Shown here: positions 16,373-23,924 of the stretch, piece by piece
Layout of the letters: the number at the start of each line of letters is the position of its first letter
Position numbering within the stretch: position 1 is the first letter of the stretch
DNA from: Streptomyces aureoverticillatus
GTDB lineage: Bacteria; Actinomycetota; Actinomycetes; Streptomycetales; Streptomycetaceae
DNA: 64,000 bases
Assembly: GCF_014649395.1 (NCBI RefSeq)
Contig: NZ_BMSY01000001.1
Location: 496,001 to 560,000 of the forward strand
Direction of reading: 5' to 3'
Translations under genes and position numbers: made by a program
Notes under the pieces: generated by a model
Told to the model about the DNA's origin: nothing
The model's input: the letters and a program-made list of their open reading frames with translations, nothing else
The model's database searches: none

Positions 16373-16684
16373 TCAGCCGATGTTGTTGACCGCGGCCCGC
16401 GCCCGGGCGAGCGTCGTCTGCGCCGTCCCGTCGTTCTCCTCCAGCGTGGAACGCACCAGCCGGATGATCTCCCGCACCTCGTTCGCCGCCTTGTTCCAGC
16501 GCACTTCCTTGCCGTGGTACTCGTCCGACACCCCGTCGGCCTGGTAGTCGGCCATCGCCGCCTTCACCGCACGGTCCCGGTCACCGAGCACCCGCTCCAG
16601 ATTCCCGATGATGATGTGCAGGCTGCTCTGTACGTCGGCGGAGGCGCCGGTGTCGTACGAGCGCCGGTCCTGATTACCAGCCAT
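16373..16684 (-). CDS. ESAT-6-like small protein, module B copy
   Basis: A 103-aa protein identical residue for residue to the product of 9882-10193. The start at 16684 is again preceded by a purine-rich site (GGGGAGTTC) on the minus strand. It lies 60 bp before the DUF6507-like gene. In module B this is the first gene after the leader; the 109-aa WXG gene found at this place in module A is absent. Perfect identity beside diverged neighbours points to gene conversion or very recent copying. Confidence 0.85.
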   Translation of the reverse strand: MAGNQDRRSYDTGASADVQSSLHIIIGNLERVLGDRDRAVKAAMADYQADGVSDEYHGKEVRWNKAANEVREIIRLVRSTLEENDGTAQTTLARARAAVNNIG

Positions 16685-16723
16685 GACAAAGAACTCCCCG
16701 TCGAGTCGAAGCGAATTGATGGA

Positions 16724-16878
16724 CGGGGCCACCCCCGCTGCTGAAACCCCCGCCGACCAACCAGTAGTTGAACGGCACAATGACATCACCGCATACGCAT
16801 CAGGCACTCACGCCACGTAGCGTATCGAACATACTGTCTTACAGAACATTGCACGCGCAACGCAGTTGGAGGGCGCGG
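16724..16878 (-). repeat. Toxin-module leader, copy B
   Basis: Counterpart of 10620-10775, sharing blocks such as ccacccccgctgctgaaacc and gcaacgcagttgg with scattered substitutions. A weaker match (GGAACTGTGCGATTGGGACG versus a similar string near 10915) extends it to about 17085. The junction of the Esx-like gene to this leader occurs without the intervening 109-aa gene, marking the deletion point at about 16700-16725. The remaining bases up to 17108 contain no recognisable gene. Confidence 0.75.
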
Positions 16879-17108
16879 ATTCGTGAATCCCGCCACCCAC
16901 GCGGGCGCTCACCCGTTCCAGCCACAGACTCTGGAACCATTCCCTCGGGTGTCCCGCGTGGTCAGCCGATACGCCCAGACATGGCACGGAACGGCCGACC
17001 CAGCACTTGCGCCACGGACCGCCCGGCCCCGCTTCCCGCCACAGGACTCCACAATGGCCGGAACTGTGCGATTGGGACGACCTGTCACGTGGCCCGGCCT
17101 CCTTGCCG

Positions 17109-17750
17109 TCACCCTGCAGGGAACCCTCGCCGCCCTCTGGGTTCGAGTACGCGGACACGCGCACCGCGGGCGCTGAGCCACTGTTCGAGATCGCCGCCCG
17201 CGAGCTCTCGCCTCCCGCCGTCGTACGCGACGACCGCCGACCCGAAGAGAGTGCCTGCCATTCCCCGCACCACCGTGCGCGCGTCCAGTACCGCGGCGCG
17301 CAGCGAGGTCTCCCGGACGGAGGCGTCGGTCAGGTCGGCTCCCTGAAGTTGCACCTCGCACAGGGAGGCGCCGTTGAGCCGCGCGGACGTGAAGTCGGCC
17401 GATCGCGCGTCCACGGAGAACAGTTCCGCGCTGCCCAGGTTCGCCCCGCGCAGGACCGTGCCCCGCATCGACCCCTCGTCCAGCACGGCCTTCACCAGGC
17501 ACGCGTCCGTCAGGTCCGCCTCGTCAAGGACGGCTCCCTCCAAGTGAGCCCGGTACAGGTCCGCGCCGATGAGCTTCGTCCGCCGCAGCACTGCCTCGCA
17601 CAGGAGGCCCATGGCGAAGTCGGCGCCGGAGAGGTCTGCTTCTGACAGGTCGAGGCGGACGACGTCCAGGTAGGCGTCGCTACCGTCGGCCCAGGACCGG
17701 AGGGCTGCGGCGGCCCGGGGGTCGGCGGGCAGCGCGTGGATCGTCCTCAC
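17109..17750 (-). CDS. Pentapeptide-repeat protein
   Basis: A 213-aa protein whose residues about 30-155 form a run of A(D/N)Lxx-type pentapeptides (LSEADLSGADFAMGL, ADLYRAHLEGAVLDEADLTD, AVLRGANLGSAELF and so on). These predict a right-handed quadrilateral beta-helix. There is no signal peptide or membrane segment. Some family members mimic DNA and bind gyrase, but nothing here distinguishes that role from a structural one. GTG start at 17750. The C-terminal tail is basic and probably disordered. It lies alone between the toxin-module leader and the ATPase gene at 17788. Confidence 0.8.
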   Translation of the reverse strand: MRTIHALPADPRAAAALRSWADGSDAYLDVVRLDLSEADLSGADFAMGLLCEAVLRRTKLIGADLYRAHLEGAVLDEADLTDACLVKAVLDEGSMRGTVLRGANLGSAELFSVDARSADFTSARLNGASLCEVQLQGADLTDASVRETSLRAAVLDARTVVRGMAGTLFGSAVVAYDGGRRELAGGDLEQWLSARGARVRVLEPRGRRGFPAG

Positions 17751-17787
17751 CGGTCCGGGTACCTCCGAGTCGTCGTCGGCAGAGCTA

Positions 17788-18300
17788 TCAGAGCATGCCG
17801 TACGCCCGCGCCCCCTCCCTGGGCAGCACCGCCCACATCCTCGTCCCGCCGCCCGGCTGCCGCGCGTCGTCGAACCCCCAGTCCCCCACGCACGCGCGGA
17901 CCACGCACGCCATCAGGTTCAGGGACGCGCGGCGGCGCTCGTCGCAGATCGCGGCCAGCCGGGGGTTCGTGTGGCGCGGGTGGCCGTCGTGGAGGATGAC
18001 GCGCAGGGCGCCGGCGCGGTAGCGGAGGTACACGTACACCTCGTCCTCGGGCGTGAACCTGCGGGCGCAGGCGGCGAGTTCCGTCACCACCTGTTCGGCG
18101 GCGTCCGTCACGTCCAGCAGGCCGTGGGACCTGAGGACGATTCCCACCATGCGGCGGGCGACAGCGGGGCTCGTGGGGACTGCAGGGAGCGTGAGGCTGT
18201 ACGCGAGGTCGTCGGGGGCGGGGTCGAGGCCCCGCCCCGGTGCGGACAGGTCCTCGTCGACCAGGCGGTCGGGGCAGGCGTGCGCTACGGCCATGGGCAT
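17788..18300 (-). CDS. Anti-sigma-factor-like ATP-binding protein (HATPase_c)
   Basis: A 170-aa GHKL-type ATPase domain protein: VVTELAACARRFTPEDEVYV corresponds to the N-box (usually E-x-x-x-N; here Asn is replaced by Cys) and GGGTRMWAVLP to the C-terminal G-rich motif. Start ATG 18300 is chosen because GGAGG lies 6 nt upstream; longer frames upstream lack a signal. It is divergent from an HTH protein plus DUF397 pair, the arrangement known from whiJ-type developmental loci of Streptomyces, in which an RsbW-like protein accompanies the HTH/DUF397 couple. A regulatory role in development or antibiotic control is inferred from this context. Confidence 0.83.
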   Translation of the reverse strand: MPMAVAHACPDRLVDEDLSAPGRGLDPAPDDLAYSLTLPAVPTSPAVARRMVGIVLRSHGLLDVTDAAEQVVTELAACARRFTPEDEVYVYLRYRAGALRVILHDGHPRHTNPRLAAICDERRRASLNLMACVVRACVGDWGFDDARQPGGGTRMWAVLPREGARAYGML

Positions 18301-18557
18301 GGCCAACCTCCATAGGGGTGCGAATGGGGGGCGGCGCCGTCGGTGGCCTGTCTCCCTGGCGCGGGCCCGCCCACCTCCCAGGGCAGGAGGGGGCTCGTTG
18401 CTTTTCGGGCAGGCCCGCGCGATGCGCTTCCGACTGCGTCGTGCAGTAAGCGATGCGTTACTCACTGTAGAGCATGCGGAGTACGTGTACTACCTTCTCT
18501 CGAAGTCTGAGTGACACGGGCAAACTGATCCCATCGCAGGACGGGCAGGAGGGGCGT

Positions 18558-19415
18558 ATGCCACCGAGGAGTGCACCAACTGAGCGTCAGCGGCGCCTCG
18601 GTGCGGAGTTGCGCAAGATGCGGACCGCAGCCGGGATGACGACCGAGCACGCCGCCGGGCTGCTCGGCGTACCGAGGACGAACGTGCCCAACATGGAGTC
18701 CGGCCGCTCAGGCATCAGCCCGGACCGCGTGCGGACGCTCGCGTGCAACTACGGCTGTGTCGACGAGGAGCTCGTCGAGGCACTGGCCGCGATGGCCGCC
18801 GAGCGCGGCAAAGGCTGGTGGGAGGCGTACCGCGACACGGGCCAACTGCCAGCGAGTTTCCTGGACATCGCCGAGATGGAGTGGCACGCGCGGCGGCTGC
18901 GCGTCGCGGTGACCGTGCACCTGCCGGGTCTGCTCCAGACCGAGGAGCGCGCGCGAGCCGTGTTCGAGGCGGTCATCCCGCGGCTGCCCGCCGCCGACGT
19001 GGACGTACGCGTCGCTCATCGCATGGACCGGCAGCAGGTGCTTACCAGGCCCGAGCCCCCAGCCCTCGACGTGATCGTGCACGAGGCCGCGCTGCGTATG
19101 GAATTCGGCGGACCGGCTGTCGCGCGGCGGCAGTTGGAGCACATCCTGTACGTGTCCGAGTGGCCGGACATGACCGTGCGGGTCATCCCCTTCAAGGCGG
19201 GCGGATTTCCGGGTGCCGGGCAGTCCGTCGTGTACGTAGAGTCGGCTGTTCCTCAGCTCGACACCGTGGAGCTGGACAGTACGCACGGGCCCGAGTTCAT
19301 CGACTCCGAGTTGCAGCTCCGCAAGTACCGCGCCCAGCTCGACGCGGCGGCGTCCGTGGCGCTCACGCCGGACGCCTCCCGCGATTTCATCCGCAGCCTC
19401 GCCCACGACCTCTAG
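18558..19415 (+). CDS. XRE-type HTH regulator with DUF5753 domain (whiJ-like)
   Basis: A 285-aa protein: an N-terminal HTH (RRLGAELRKMRTAAGMTTEH, then AAGLLGVPRTNVPNMESGRS) followed by a DUF5753-type ligand/partner domain of about 200 residues (LPGLLQTEERARAVFEA; LDVIVHEAALRM; EWPDMTVRVIPF). ATG 18558 has AGGAGGGG just upstream, so start choice is good. It is followed after 11 bp by a DUF397 gene and is divergent from an ATP-binding anti-sigma-like gene: the three components of a whiJ-like system. In the characterised WhiJ system the HTH protein represses development and the DUF397 protein antagonises it; transfer of that model here is inference. Confidence 0.9.
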   Translation: MPPRSAPTERQRRLGAELRKMRTAAGMTTEHAAGLLGVPRTNVPNMESGRSGISPDRVRTLACNYGCVDEELVEALAAMAAERGKGWWEAYRDTGQLPASFLDIAEMEWHARRLRVAVTVHLPGLLQTEERARAVFEAVIPRLPAADVDVRVAHRMDRQQVLTRPEPPALDVIVHEAALRMEFGGPAVARRQLEHILYVSEWPDMTVRVIPFKAGGFPGAGQSVVYVESAVPQLDTVELDSTHGPEFIDSELQLRKYRAQLDAAASVALTPDASRDFIRSLAHDL

Positions 19416-19426
19416 GAGACGCCACG

Positions 19427-19618
19427 ATGCCCACCATCAACTGGGAAGATCCCTTCTGCGGCGAAGGAGCCAACTGCTTCCGCATAGGCACCGACCCCGA
19501 AGGCAACGCCTACATCTCCGTCGCCGGCGCAGAGCACACGTACCTCACGGACAGCCACGAAGCGCTCCGCGCCCTCATCCGGGACATCAAGGCCGGCAAG
19601 GCCGACCACCTGCTCTGA
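19427..19618 (+). CDS. DUF397 small acidic protein
   Basis: A 63-aa protein, MPTINWEDPFCGEGANCFRI to the C-terminal IRDIKAGKADHLL, containing the DUF397 pattern (W-x-x-P-x-C, an N-C pair, G-ISV strand and ALRALIRDIKAG). ATG 19427 follows a GGAGAC sequence that overlaps the stop of the HTH gene. Proteins of this family pair with the adjacent HTH regulator. A broken relative of this gene and of the regulator's tail is found at 46044-46213. Confidence 0.88.
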   Translation: MPTINWEDPFCGEGANCFRIGTDPEGNAYISVAGAEHTYLTDSHEALRALIRDIKAGKADHLL

Positions 19619-19734
19619 GCGACACGTCCGGACCTCGGCGCGCGGGGGCGGCGGCTTGCCGCACTCGATACGGCATGGCACCGGCCCCTCGGATCCCGAG
19701 GGACATCGCGTCAGCCACGTTGTGTGGCCGGAAG

Positions 19735-20166
19735 TCATGACGGGGATGCGCAGAGATCTGACTCGCCGGAGGAATCACCAATCGCGATGGCGATGGCGAT
19801 CCCCGCGTCAAGCCCTTCGACTCGGTAGACGTTGTAGGAGGTCGCTTTCCGTGTGGCCGATTTTCCGCTGCCGGGTTGATCCGCTCCTCCTAGATCAACC
19901 CCTCCCACATCGTCACAAGGCAGGGAGCTGGCCGTGCCTAGCTTGCCCCCGGTCGTGAACTCGATGCGGCCGACATCCCAGTAGGGGCGCCCCTTGAAGA
20001 TCACTACTCGTGCGCAAGAACCCGCCGCCTTCCCGCCCTGGTGACGTCCCGGTCCGCTGTCGCTCTGGCTTCGTGACGGCGCGCTGTCGCCCTGGTTCGA
20101 CGACGCCCCACACCCAGTCACGAGGATGGCACCGGCGGCAGCCACTGTGGTCCGGATTGTTGCCAT
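19735..20166 (-). CDS. Small secreted lipoprotein (DUF6281-like)
   Basis: A 143-aa protein with a hydrophobic leader and lipobox (GAILVTGC, Cys near residue 19), a Ser/Gly-rich spacer and a small domain with two cysteines likely to pair (GSCARVVIFKGRPYWDVGRI and SLPCDDVGG). It resembles what I recall as DUF6281, a Streptomyces lipoprotein family of unknown function; the match is by memory only. It converges with the DUF397 gene and is divergent from the debris at 20206. No operon partner is visible. Confidence 0.7.
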   Translation of the reverse strand: MATIRTTVAAAGAILVTGCGASSNQGDSAPSRSQSDSGPGRHQGGKAAGSCARVVIFKGRPYWDVGRIEFTTGGKLGTASSLPCDDVGGVDLGGADQPGSGKSATRKATSYNVYRVEGLDAGIAIAIAIGDSSGESDLCASPS

Positions 20167-20205
20167 GCCGTGCGGTCGGCAGGCTCGTACTACGCCTCTT
20201 CAACG

Positions 20206-20575
20206 TGGAGACGCGACTGTGTCGATCGCCTTCACAGGCTCCGCATCCGGCCGCTCGGGCCTGGTCATCCTGCGGGTGGAGGACCCCAACATCTCGGGCA
20301 ACCCCTGGAACCACAACACCGCGACCGACCCGATCTATTACTTCCGCGTCCTTCAGGGGTGAGCCCTGCCTCGCAGAACGTTCCCTCCAAGCCCACGGGG
20401 GTGGCTCTGGCCCCCATCGGCCTGCCGCCGTCGACCTTGTCCATCATCACCCAAGCCGCGGCCAGACCGTCCAGCTCCGCATGTACGCGAAGGGCAACGC
20501 AGGCCAGGCCGGTCGGCTGGTCACCGGCGCCCGGGCGAACTTCACCGTCGACCCGGAGTTCCTGGAGGCCCCAGC
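20206..20575 (+). pseudogene. Gene debris, two protein-like fragments
   Basis: Two stretches of protein-like sequence in different frames. Bases 20206-20362 encode SIAFTGSASGRSGLVILRVE, then DPNISGNPWNHNTATDPIYY and FRVLQG before a stop. Bases 20460-20571 encode GQTVQLRMYAKGNAGQAGRL and a following VTGARANFTVDPEF. Neither has a good start, and the sequence between them is not protein-like. The composition suggests a beta-rich extracellular or phage-type protein, but the family is not recognised. The rest of 20167-20700 holds only the upstream region of the Uma2-like gene. Confidence 0.4.
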
Positions 20576-20700
20576 GCCTGGTGCTGAGCAGCCGGGTCAT
20601 GGGCTCCCGTGCGACACGAAGGCGACGCTGCGTGATCTCGGAGGAGATACGCTGAAACCGTCACCGAACGATCCCCGCCAGACCCCCAAGGTGGCTCACC

Positions 20701-21309
20701 GTGACCGAGCAGCACATCAGCCGTAACCTTCCCCATCTGCTCGCGCTCGCCAAGAGCGTCGAAGAGCACGTGGAAGGCGCAGACGTCAATATTGTCGATG
20801 GCGTCGTGATGATGTCACCCGTCGCTCCCGCCCATTACCGCACCCAGCAGCAGATCGACCGCCAGCTGAGGGATCAGGCTGGTGACGCGGTCCTGGGGGA
20901 GATCGAGTTCGCGCATCCCGAGTGGGAGCGCACCCGCAGCCCCGACGTCATGGTGTGGCACGGCGACGAGGAAGACGAGGCTCCCTACGACGCGGAAGCC
21001 ATCGACCTCGCCGTGGAAATCGTCTCTCCGTCCTCGGTGGAGAACGACTACGTGATCAAGCCCCACGCGTACGCCGTAGCGGGTATCCCCGCGTGCCTGG
21101 TCCTGGACCCGTACACATTGTCCTGGACGCTCTTCACCGACCCTGCTCCCCGCGGCTACCGCGAGCGTGCCACCGGCCCCTACGGGAAGACGGTCGCCAT
21201 CGAGGCCGGCGAACGGACGCTGAGCGTGGATACCGCTCCCCTGCCCGCCGCCAAGGAGTGGCAACTGCGGGACGCCTGGCCCGCGCACCGCACTTCTCCG
21301 GGCGGCTGA
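20701..21309 (+). CDS. Uma2-family (PD-(D/E)XK-like) nuclease-fold protein
   Basis: A 202-aa protein of the widespread Streptomyces Uma2 family: VVMMSPVAPAHYRTQQQIDR in the N-terminal part, then SPDVMVWHG, LAVEIVSPSSVENDY and VIKPHAYAVAGIPACLVLDP. The D of SPDV, the E of VEIVS and the following Lys form the restriction-endonuclease-like active-site pattern. Family members are called putative restriction endonucleases, but a physiological role is not established. Start GTG 20701 is preceded by an AAGGTGG site. It stands alone between debris and the convergent OmpA-like gene. Confidence 0.85.
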   Translation: MTEQHISRNLPHLLALAKSVEEHVEGADVNIVDGVVMMSPVAPAHYRTQQQIDRQLRDQAGDAVLGEIEFAHPEWERTRSPDVMVWHGDEEDEAPYDAEAIDLAVEIVSPSSVENDYVIKPHAYAVAGIPACLVLDPYTLSWTLFTDPAPRGYRERATGPYGKTVAIEAGERTLSVDTAPLPAAKEWQLRDAWPAHRTSPGG

Positions 21310-21319
21310 GGCCGGGCGG

Positions 21320-21973
21320 TCAGCGACCGCCCTCCGCCGAGGGGGCGCCGGCGGCGCCGCGCGGGAACGACACCTCCACCCGGCGGTTCTTCTTGCGGCC
21401 CTCCTCCGAGCCGTTGTCCGCGATCGGATAGTCCTCGCTGTAGCCGCGTACGGCGTACGTGACCTCCGGGCCCAGGTGGTTCGCCAGCTCGTCGTGGACC
21501 GCCTCGGCGCGGTCCTTCGACAGCTTCTTGCCGTGGGCGTACGTACCCAGGTTGTCCGTGAAGCCGAAGACGCGTACGTCCGTCGCCTTCTGGTTCTTCG
21601 CCTCGTCGGCGATCGCCCTGATGCGGGCGCTCGCCTCCGGGTTCAGCTTGGCGCTGTCCTTCGGGAAGAGGACCTCGGCCTGGAGCGCGAACTTCACGTC
21701 CGTGTTGGTGTCCTCGCGGCGCTCCTCGCCGCCCATGTCCTCGACGACGGACTTGATGTCGAGGACCTTGGCGGGCGCGAGGGTGGCACCGTCGGCGAGC
21801 TTCAGGCCGGGGCTGTTGGAGTCGACCTTGGGGGGTGGGGAGGTGGTGGTGGAGCCGGGGGGCGTGGAGGGATCCTCGTCGGCCCAAGCTTCAGGGGCGA
21901 CGAGGGTGAGGACGGCTGCAACGAGGGTGGCAGTGGCCGCAGCGGACTTCCGGGAGCGGGAGGTCGAGTTCAT
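21320..21973 (-). CDS. OmpA-like secreted protein
   Basis: A 217-aa protein with a Sec signal peptide (cleavage near AWA-DE, residue about 32), a Thr/Ser/Pro linker and a C-terminal OmpA/MotB domain of about 120 residues. Family landmarks are EVLFPKDSAKLNPEA, VRVFGFTDNLGTYAHGKKLS, DRAEAV and KKNRRVEVSF. OmpA domains bind peptidoglycan noncovalently. In Streptomyces tad loci an OmpA-domain protein is often found beside the pilin genes, and here it is followed upstream by a lipoprotein, a TadG-like and a Flp gene in the same orientation. A role anchoring the pilus apparatus to the wall is inferred. Confidence 0.88.
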   Translation of the reverse strand: MNSTSRSRKSAAATATLVAAVLTLVAPEAWADEDPSTPPGSTTTSPPPKVDSNSPGLKLADGATLAPAKVLDIKSVVEDMGGEERREDTNTDVKFALQAEVLFPKDSAKLNPEASARIRAIADEAKNQKATDVRVFGFTDNLGTYAHGKKLSKDRAEAVHDELANHLGPEVTYAVRGYSEDYPIADNGSEEGRKKNRRVEVSFPRGAAGAPSAEGGR

Positions 21974-21980
21974 GGGCGGG

Positions 21981-22574
21981 TCACCCGCCGTCGGAGATCT
22001 CGATGGGAGCCGGAGGCATCGTCCCGACTTGGAAGTTGACCTTGTTGGTCGATGCGGGCGGAGCGGGGAACTGAGCGAACCACTCGACCGTCTGCCCCCG
22101 ACTCACAGCACCTTCGAATGTGGTGCAGAGGCAACGTCCGCTGGTGTCGCGCAGAACGAGGTACTTCTTCTTGCCCTTGCTGTCCACGAGGCTCGCGCCG
22201 GCCATGGACCCGCCGTTGTCCTTCAGCTCCCTTTCATCACCACGCCACGCCAGGCCCGTCCAGATGGTGTCCGACGTGTTGGTCACCTTTCCTGTGACGG
22301 TAACGAAGCCGCCTTCATCACGTCGCGCCGCGTCGATCACAGCGCTGACTTTGTCGTCCTTCATCTCTGCCAAGGGTTGATCGGCGGCGGGCTCTTGCGG
22401 GTCCCCGTCCCGCCTTTCACCCTTGCCCGCCGACGGCGCCGATGACTTGCTCTCGTCCGACTTCTTGTCCCCGTCGTCACCGCCACCGCAGCCGGCCACC
22501 GTAAGGACCAGCCCAGTCGTGATCGCCACGGCGGTCATTGCCCTGCGGGTCCTCATGGTCCGCCGGAGCTTCAT
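21981..22574 (-). CDS. Lipoprotein of the tad locus
   Basis: A 197-aa protein with an N-terminal basic region, hydrophobic segment and lipobox (LVLTVAGC, Cys near residue 29). An acidic/Ser-rich spacer follows, then a single beta-rich domain (GFVTVTGKVTNTSDTIWTGL; DTSGRCLCTTFEGAVSRGQT) resembling DUF4352-like immunoglobulin-type domains. Start ATG 22574 has GGGAGG 8 nt upstream. It ends 7 bp before the OmpA-like start, so both are probably co-translated from one message with the pilin genes. Function unknown. Confidence 0.82.
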   Translation of the reverse strand: MKLRRTMRTRRAMTAVAITTGLVLTVAGCGGGDDGDKKSDESKSSAPSAGKGERRDGDPQEPAADQPLAEMKDDKVSAVIDAARRDEGGFVTVTGKVTNTSDTIWTGLAWRGDERELKDNGGSMAGASLVDSKGKKKYLVLRDTSGRCLCTTFEGAVSRGQTVEWFAQFPAPPASTNKVNFQVGTMPPAPIEISDGG

Positions 22575-22605
22575 GTCAACGGCCTCCCTTCTTGTCAGTC
22601 ACTCG

Positions 22606-23226
22606 TCACTTGGCCAAGTTCACGGAGAACAGCACAGAGGCGTCGGGCAGGTCGTCGGGGTTGAAGTCCTCCGGATCGATCTCGATCGGTTCGTCCTCGC
22701 CCTCGCAGCTGAACTCCAATACATCGTCCGGGCCATCCGACGGGGCGACCTCGCATCGTGGCTTGATGACCGCGGTCGCCTCCGCCTTGGCATGCCGGGA
22801 CTCCGTGCCGGGAACGACCGAGTCACCGACGGTGTAGTTCGTCGTGACCTCGGCCCACCACCCCGGATACCCCTCCACTTCGGCCGCGTCGAAGCCAGTC
22901 ACCTTTGAGTCGTTCTCAGCCGCGAGCGCCTCCGCGGCGCCCCGTGCCCCAGTCCCCGGGAACAGGTCATCGCCATTCAACCAGTCCAGCCAGTTGTCGT
23001 CCTCGCCACTCTCGATGGCCACCACGAGCCCCTCGAGCAGCTCGTCCCTGGAGTCCTGAGCAGCGGCCAAGGCAGCGGCATCCGCGGCGGTTTGGGCCCC
23101 GTTCCGCGCCAACGCCGCTTGGCCGAACGCGAAGAAGGCGAGTGCCGCGAAGAGGATGACGGCGGTCACCCAGATGTACAGAGGCAACGCCGCCCCTCGG
23201 TCTCCACACGCCGAGTCGCGGCTCAG
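22606..23226 (-). CDS. TadG/TadE-like pseudopilin (PF13400-type N-terminus)
   Basis: About 206 aa: a short polar lead, DRGAALPLYIWVTAVILFAA, then the Tad N-terminal signature RNGAQTAADAAALAAA, and an extracellular acidic domain with a possible disulphide pair (KPRCEVAPSD, EFSCEGED). This matches TadG-like minor pilins, membrane-anchored by the N-terminal helix. No ATG or GTG is in frame near the expected beginning. The CTG at 23226 overlaps the Flp stop (CTGA), and a TTG lies at 23187; CTG is preferred because it keeps the charged DRG segment before the helix. The frame is open far upstream to an ATG at 23640, but that stretch is not protein-like. Glu at +5 of the processing motif, present in the other Tad proteins here, is replaced by Leu. 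Confidence 0.7.
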   Translation of the reverse strand: MSRDSACGDRGAALPLYIWVTAVILFAALAFFAFGQAALARNGAQTAADAAALAAAQDSRDELLEGLVVAIESGEDDNWLDWLNGDDLFPGTGARGAAEALAAENDSKVTGFDAAEVEGYPGWWAEVTTNYTVGDSVVPGTESRHAKAEATAVIKPRCEVAPSDGPDDVLEFSCEGEDEPIEIDPEDFNPDDLPDASVLFSVNLAK

Positions 23227-23447
23227 CCCGTAACGCGTGCCACGGCATCTCCGATGCCCGTACTGATCTTGTCGTCCAGAGCGAGCTTGTCGAGCGCCAC
23301 GAAGATTCCGGCGACGAGGATGATCAGGCCCATGTACTCCACGAACCCCGCCCCTCGGTCCGCGGATTTCCCGGACATCCGGTTCAGCCGGGAGGACACC
23401 ATCAGCGTCCACGACACCCACGCCCCCAGTACGCGATCCTTCAACAC
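23223..23447 (-). CDS. Flp/Tad-type pilin
   Basis: A 74-aa protein with the Flp signature G|AGFVEYMGL: after the Gly, Glu is at +5 and Tyr at +6, followed by the hydrophobic helix LIILVAGIFVALDKLAL and a short tail. Prepilin peptidase would cut after the Gly of DRG, giving a mature pilin of about 45 aa. GTG 23447 is chosen because GGAGGAGAAGGGG lies upstream; internal ATGs (for example MSGKSADRG) have no ribosome-binding site. The stop overlaps the start of the TadG-like gene. This is the probable major pilin of the locus. Confidence 0.78.
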   Translation of the reverse strand: MLKDRVLGAWVSWTLMVSSRLNRMSGKSADRGAGFVEYMGLIILVAGIFVALDKLALDDKISTGIGDAVARVTG

Positions 23448-23924
23448 GACGGACGCCCCTTCTCCTCCAACGGGTATCCACTGGGACACCTCTGATCTTG
23501 TCGATCCCGACGCCACTACCACCAGGGGCAACGTACGCGACAACACGTATCTCGGCAGCAACTCTGCGCGACCAATGCGGCTCCAGGACCGCCTGGTAGG
23601 CAAGTTGGCGAGTTCCTTTCCCTCTGAAGGGGATCACCATGCCCTCCTAAGGAGTGGACCTACTCAGGCCCACGACGTGCCTGTCCCTATGAACTCGCCT
23701 GCTCGGCAACCCGATTGGCTTACCCCGCCAACTTTGGCACAGCCAGCCGCAGCCACTGAGGGCTTTCCCCCACCTCGTACGGGAGCCGTCGCGTTGTCGC
23801 AGCCTGGTGTCCTTCAGGCCACCTTCGCGTCACCCACCGGCATGTGCTGGTGGAGAACCAGGCCAGGGTCAACCCTCGCGGTCAAATAGAGTGGGCACGA
23901 CTGAGGGCCACTACTGGGGGCACG
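23448..23924. other. Intergenic region between divergent pilin and GNAT genes
   Basis: About 477 bp with lower GC than its surroundings and no convincing gene. On the minus strand it must hold the promoter and leader of the Flp/TadG/lipoprotein/OmpA group. An AGGAGG near 23645 is followed too closely by an ATG (23640) whose frame is not protein-like. On the plus strand it carries the start region of the acetyltransferase. No repeat or terminator was recognised. Confidence 0.5.

Noticed and set aside
16808..17164. Small frame in the module B leader
   Set aside because: The corresponding module A leader sequence does not keep the frame; composition is not protein-like.
23227..23640. Upstream extension of the TadG-like gene to an ATG at 23640
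   Set aside because: Runs out of frame through the Flp gene, is not protein-like, and the AGGAGG is only 2 nt before the ATG.
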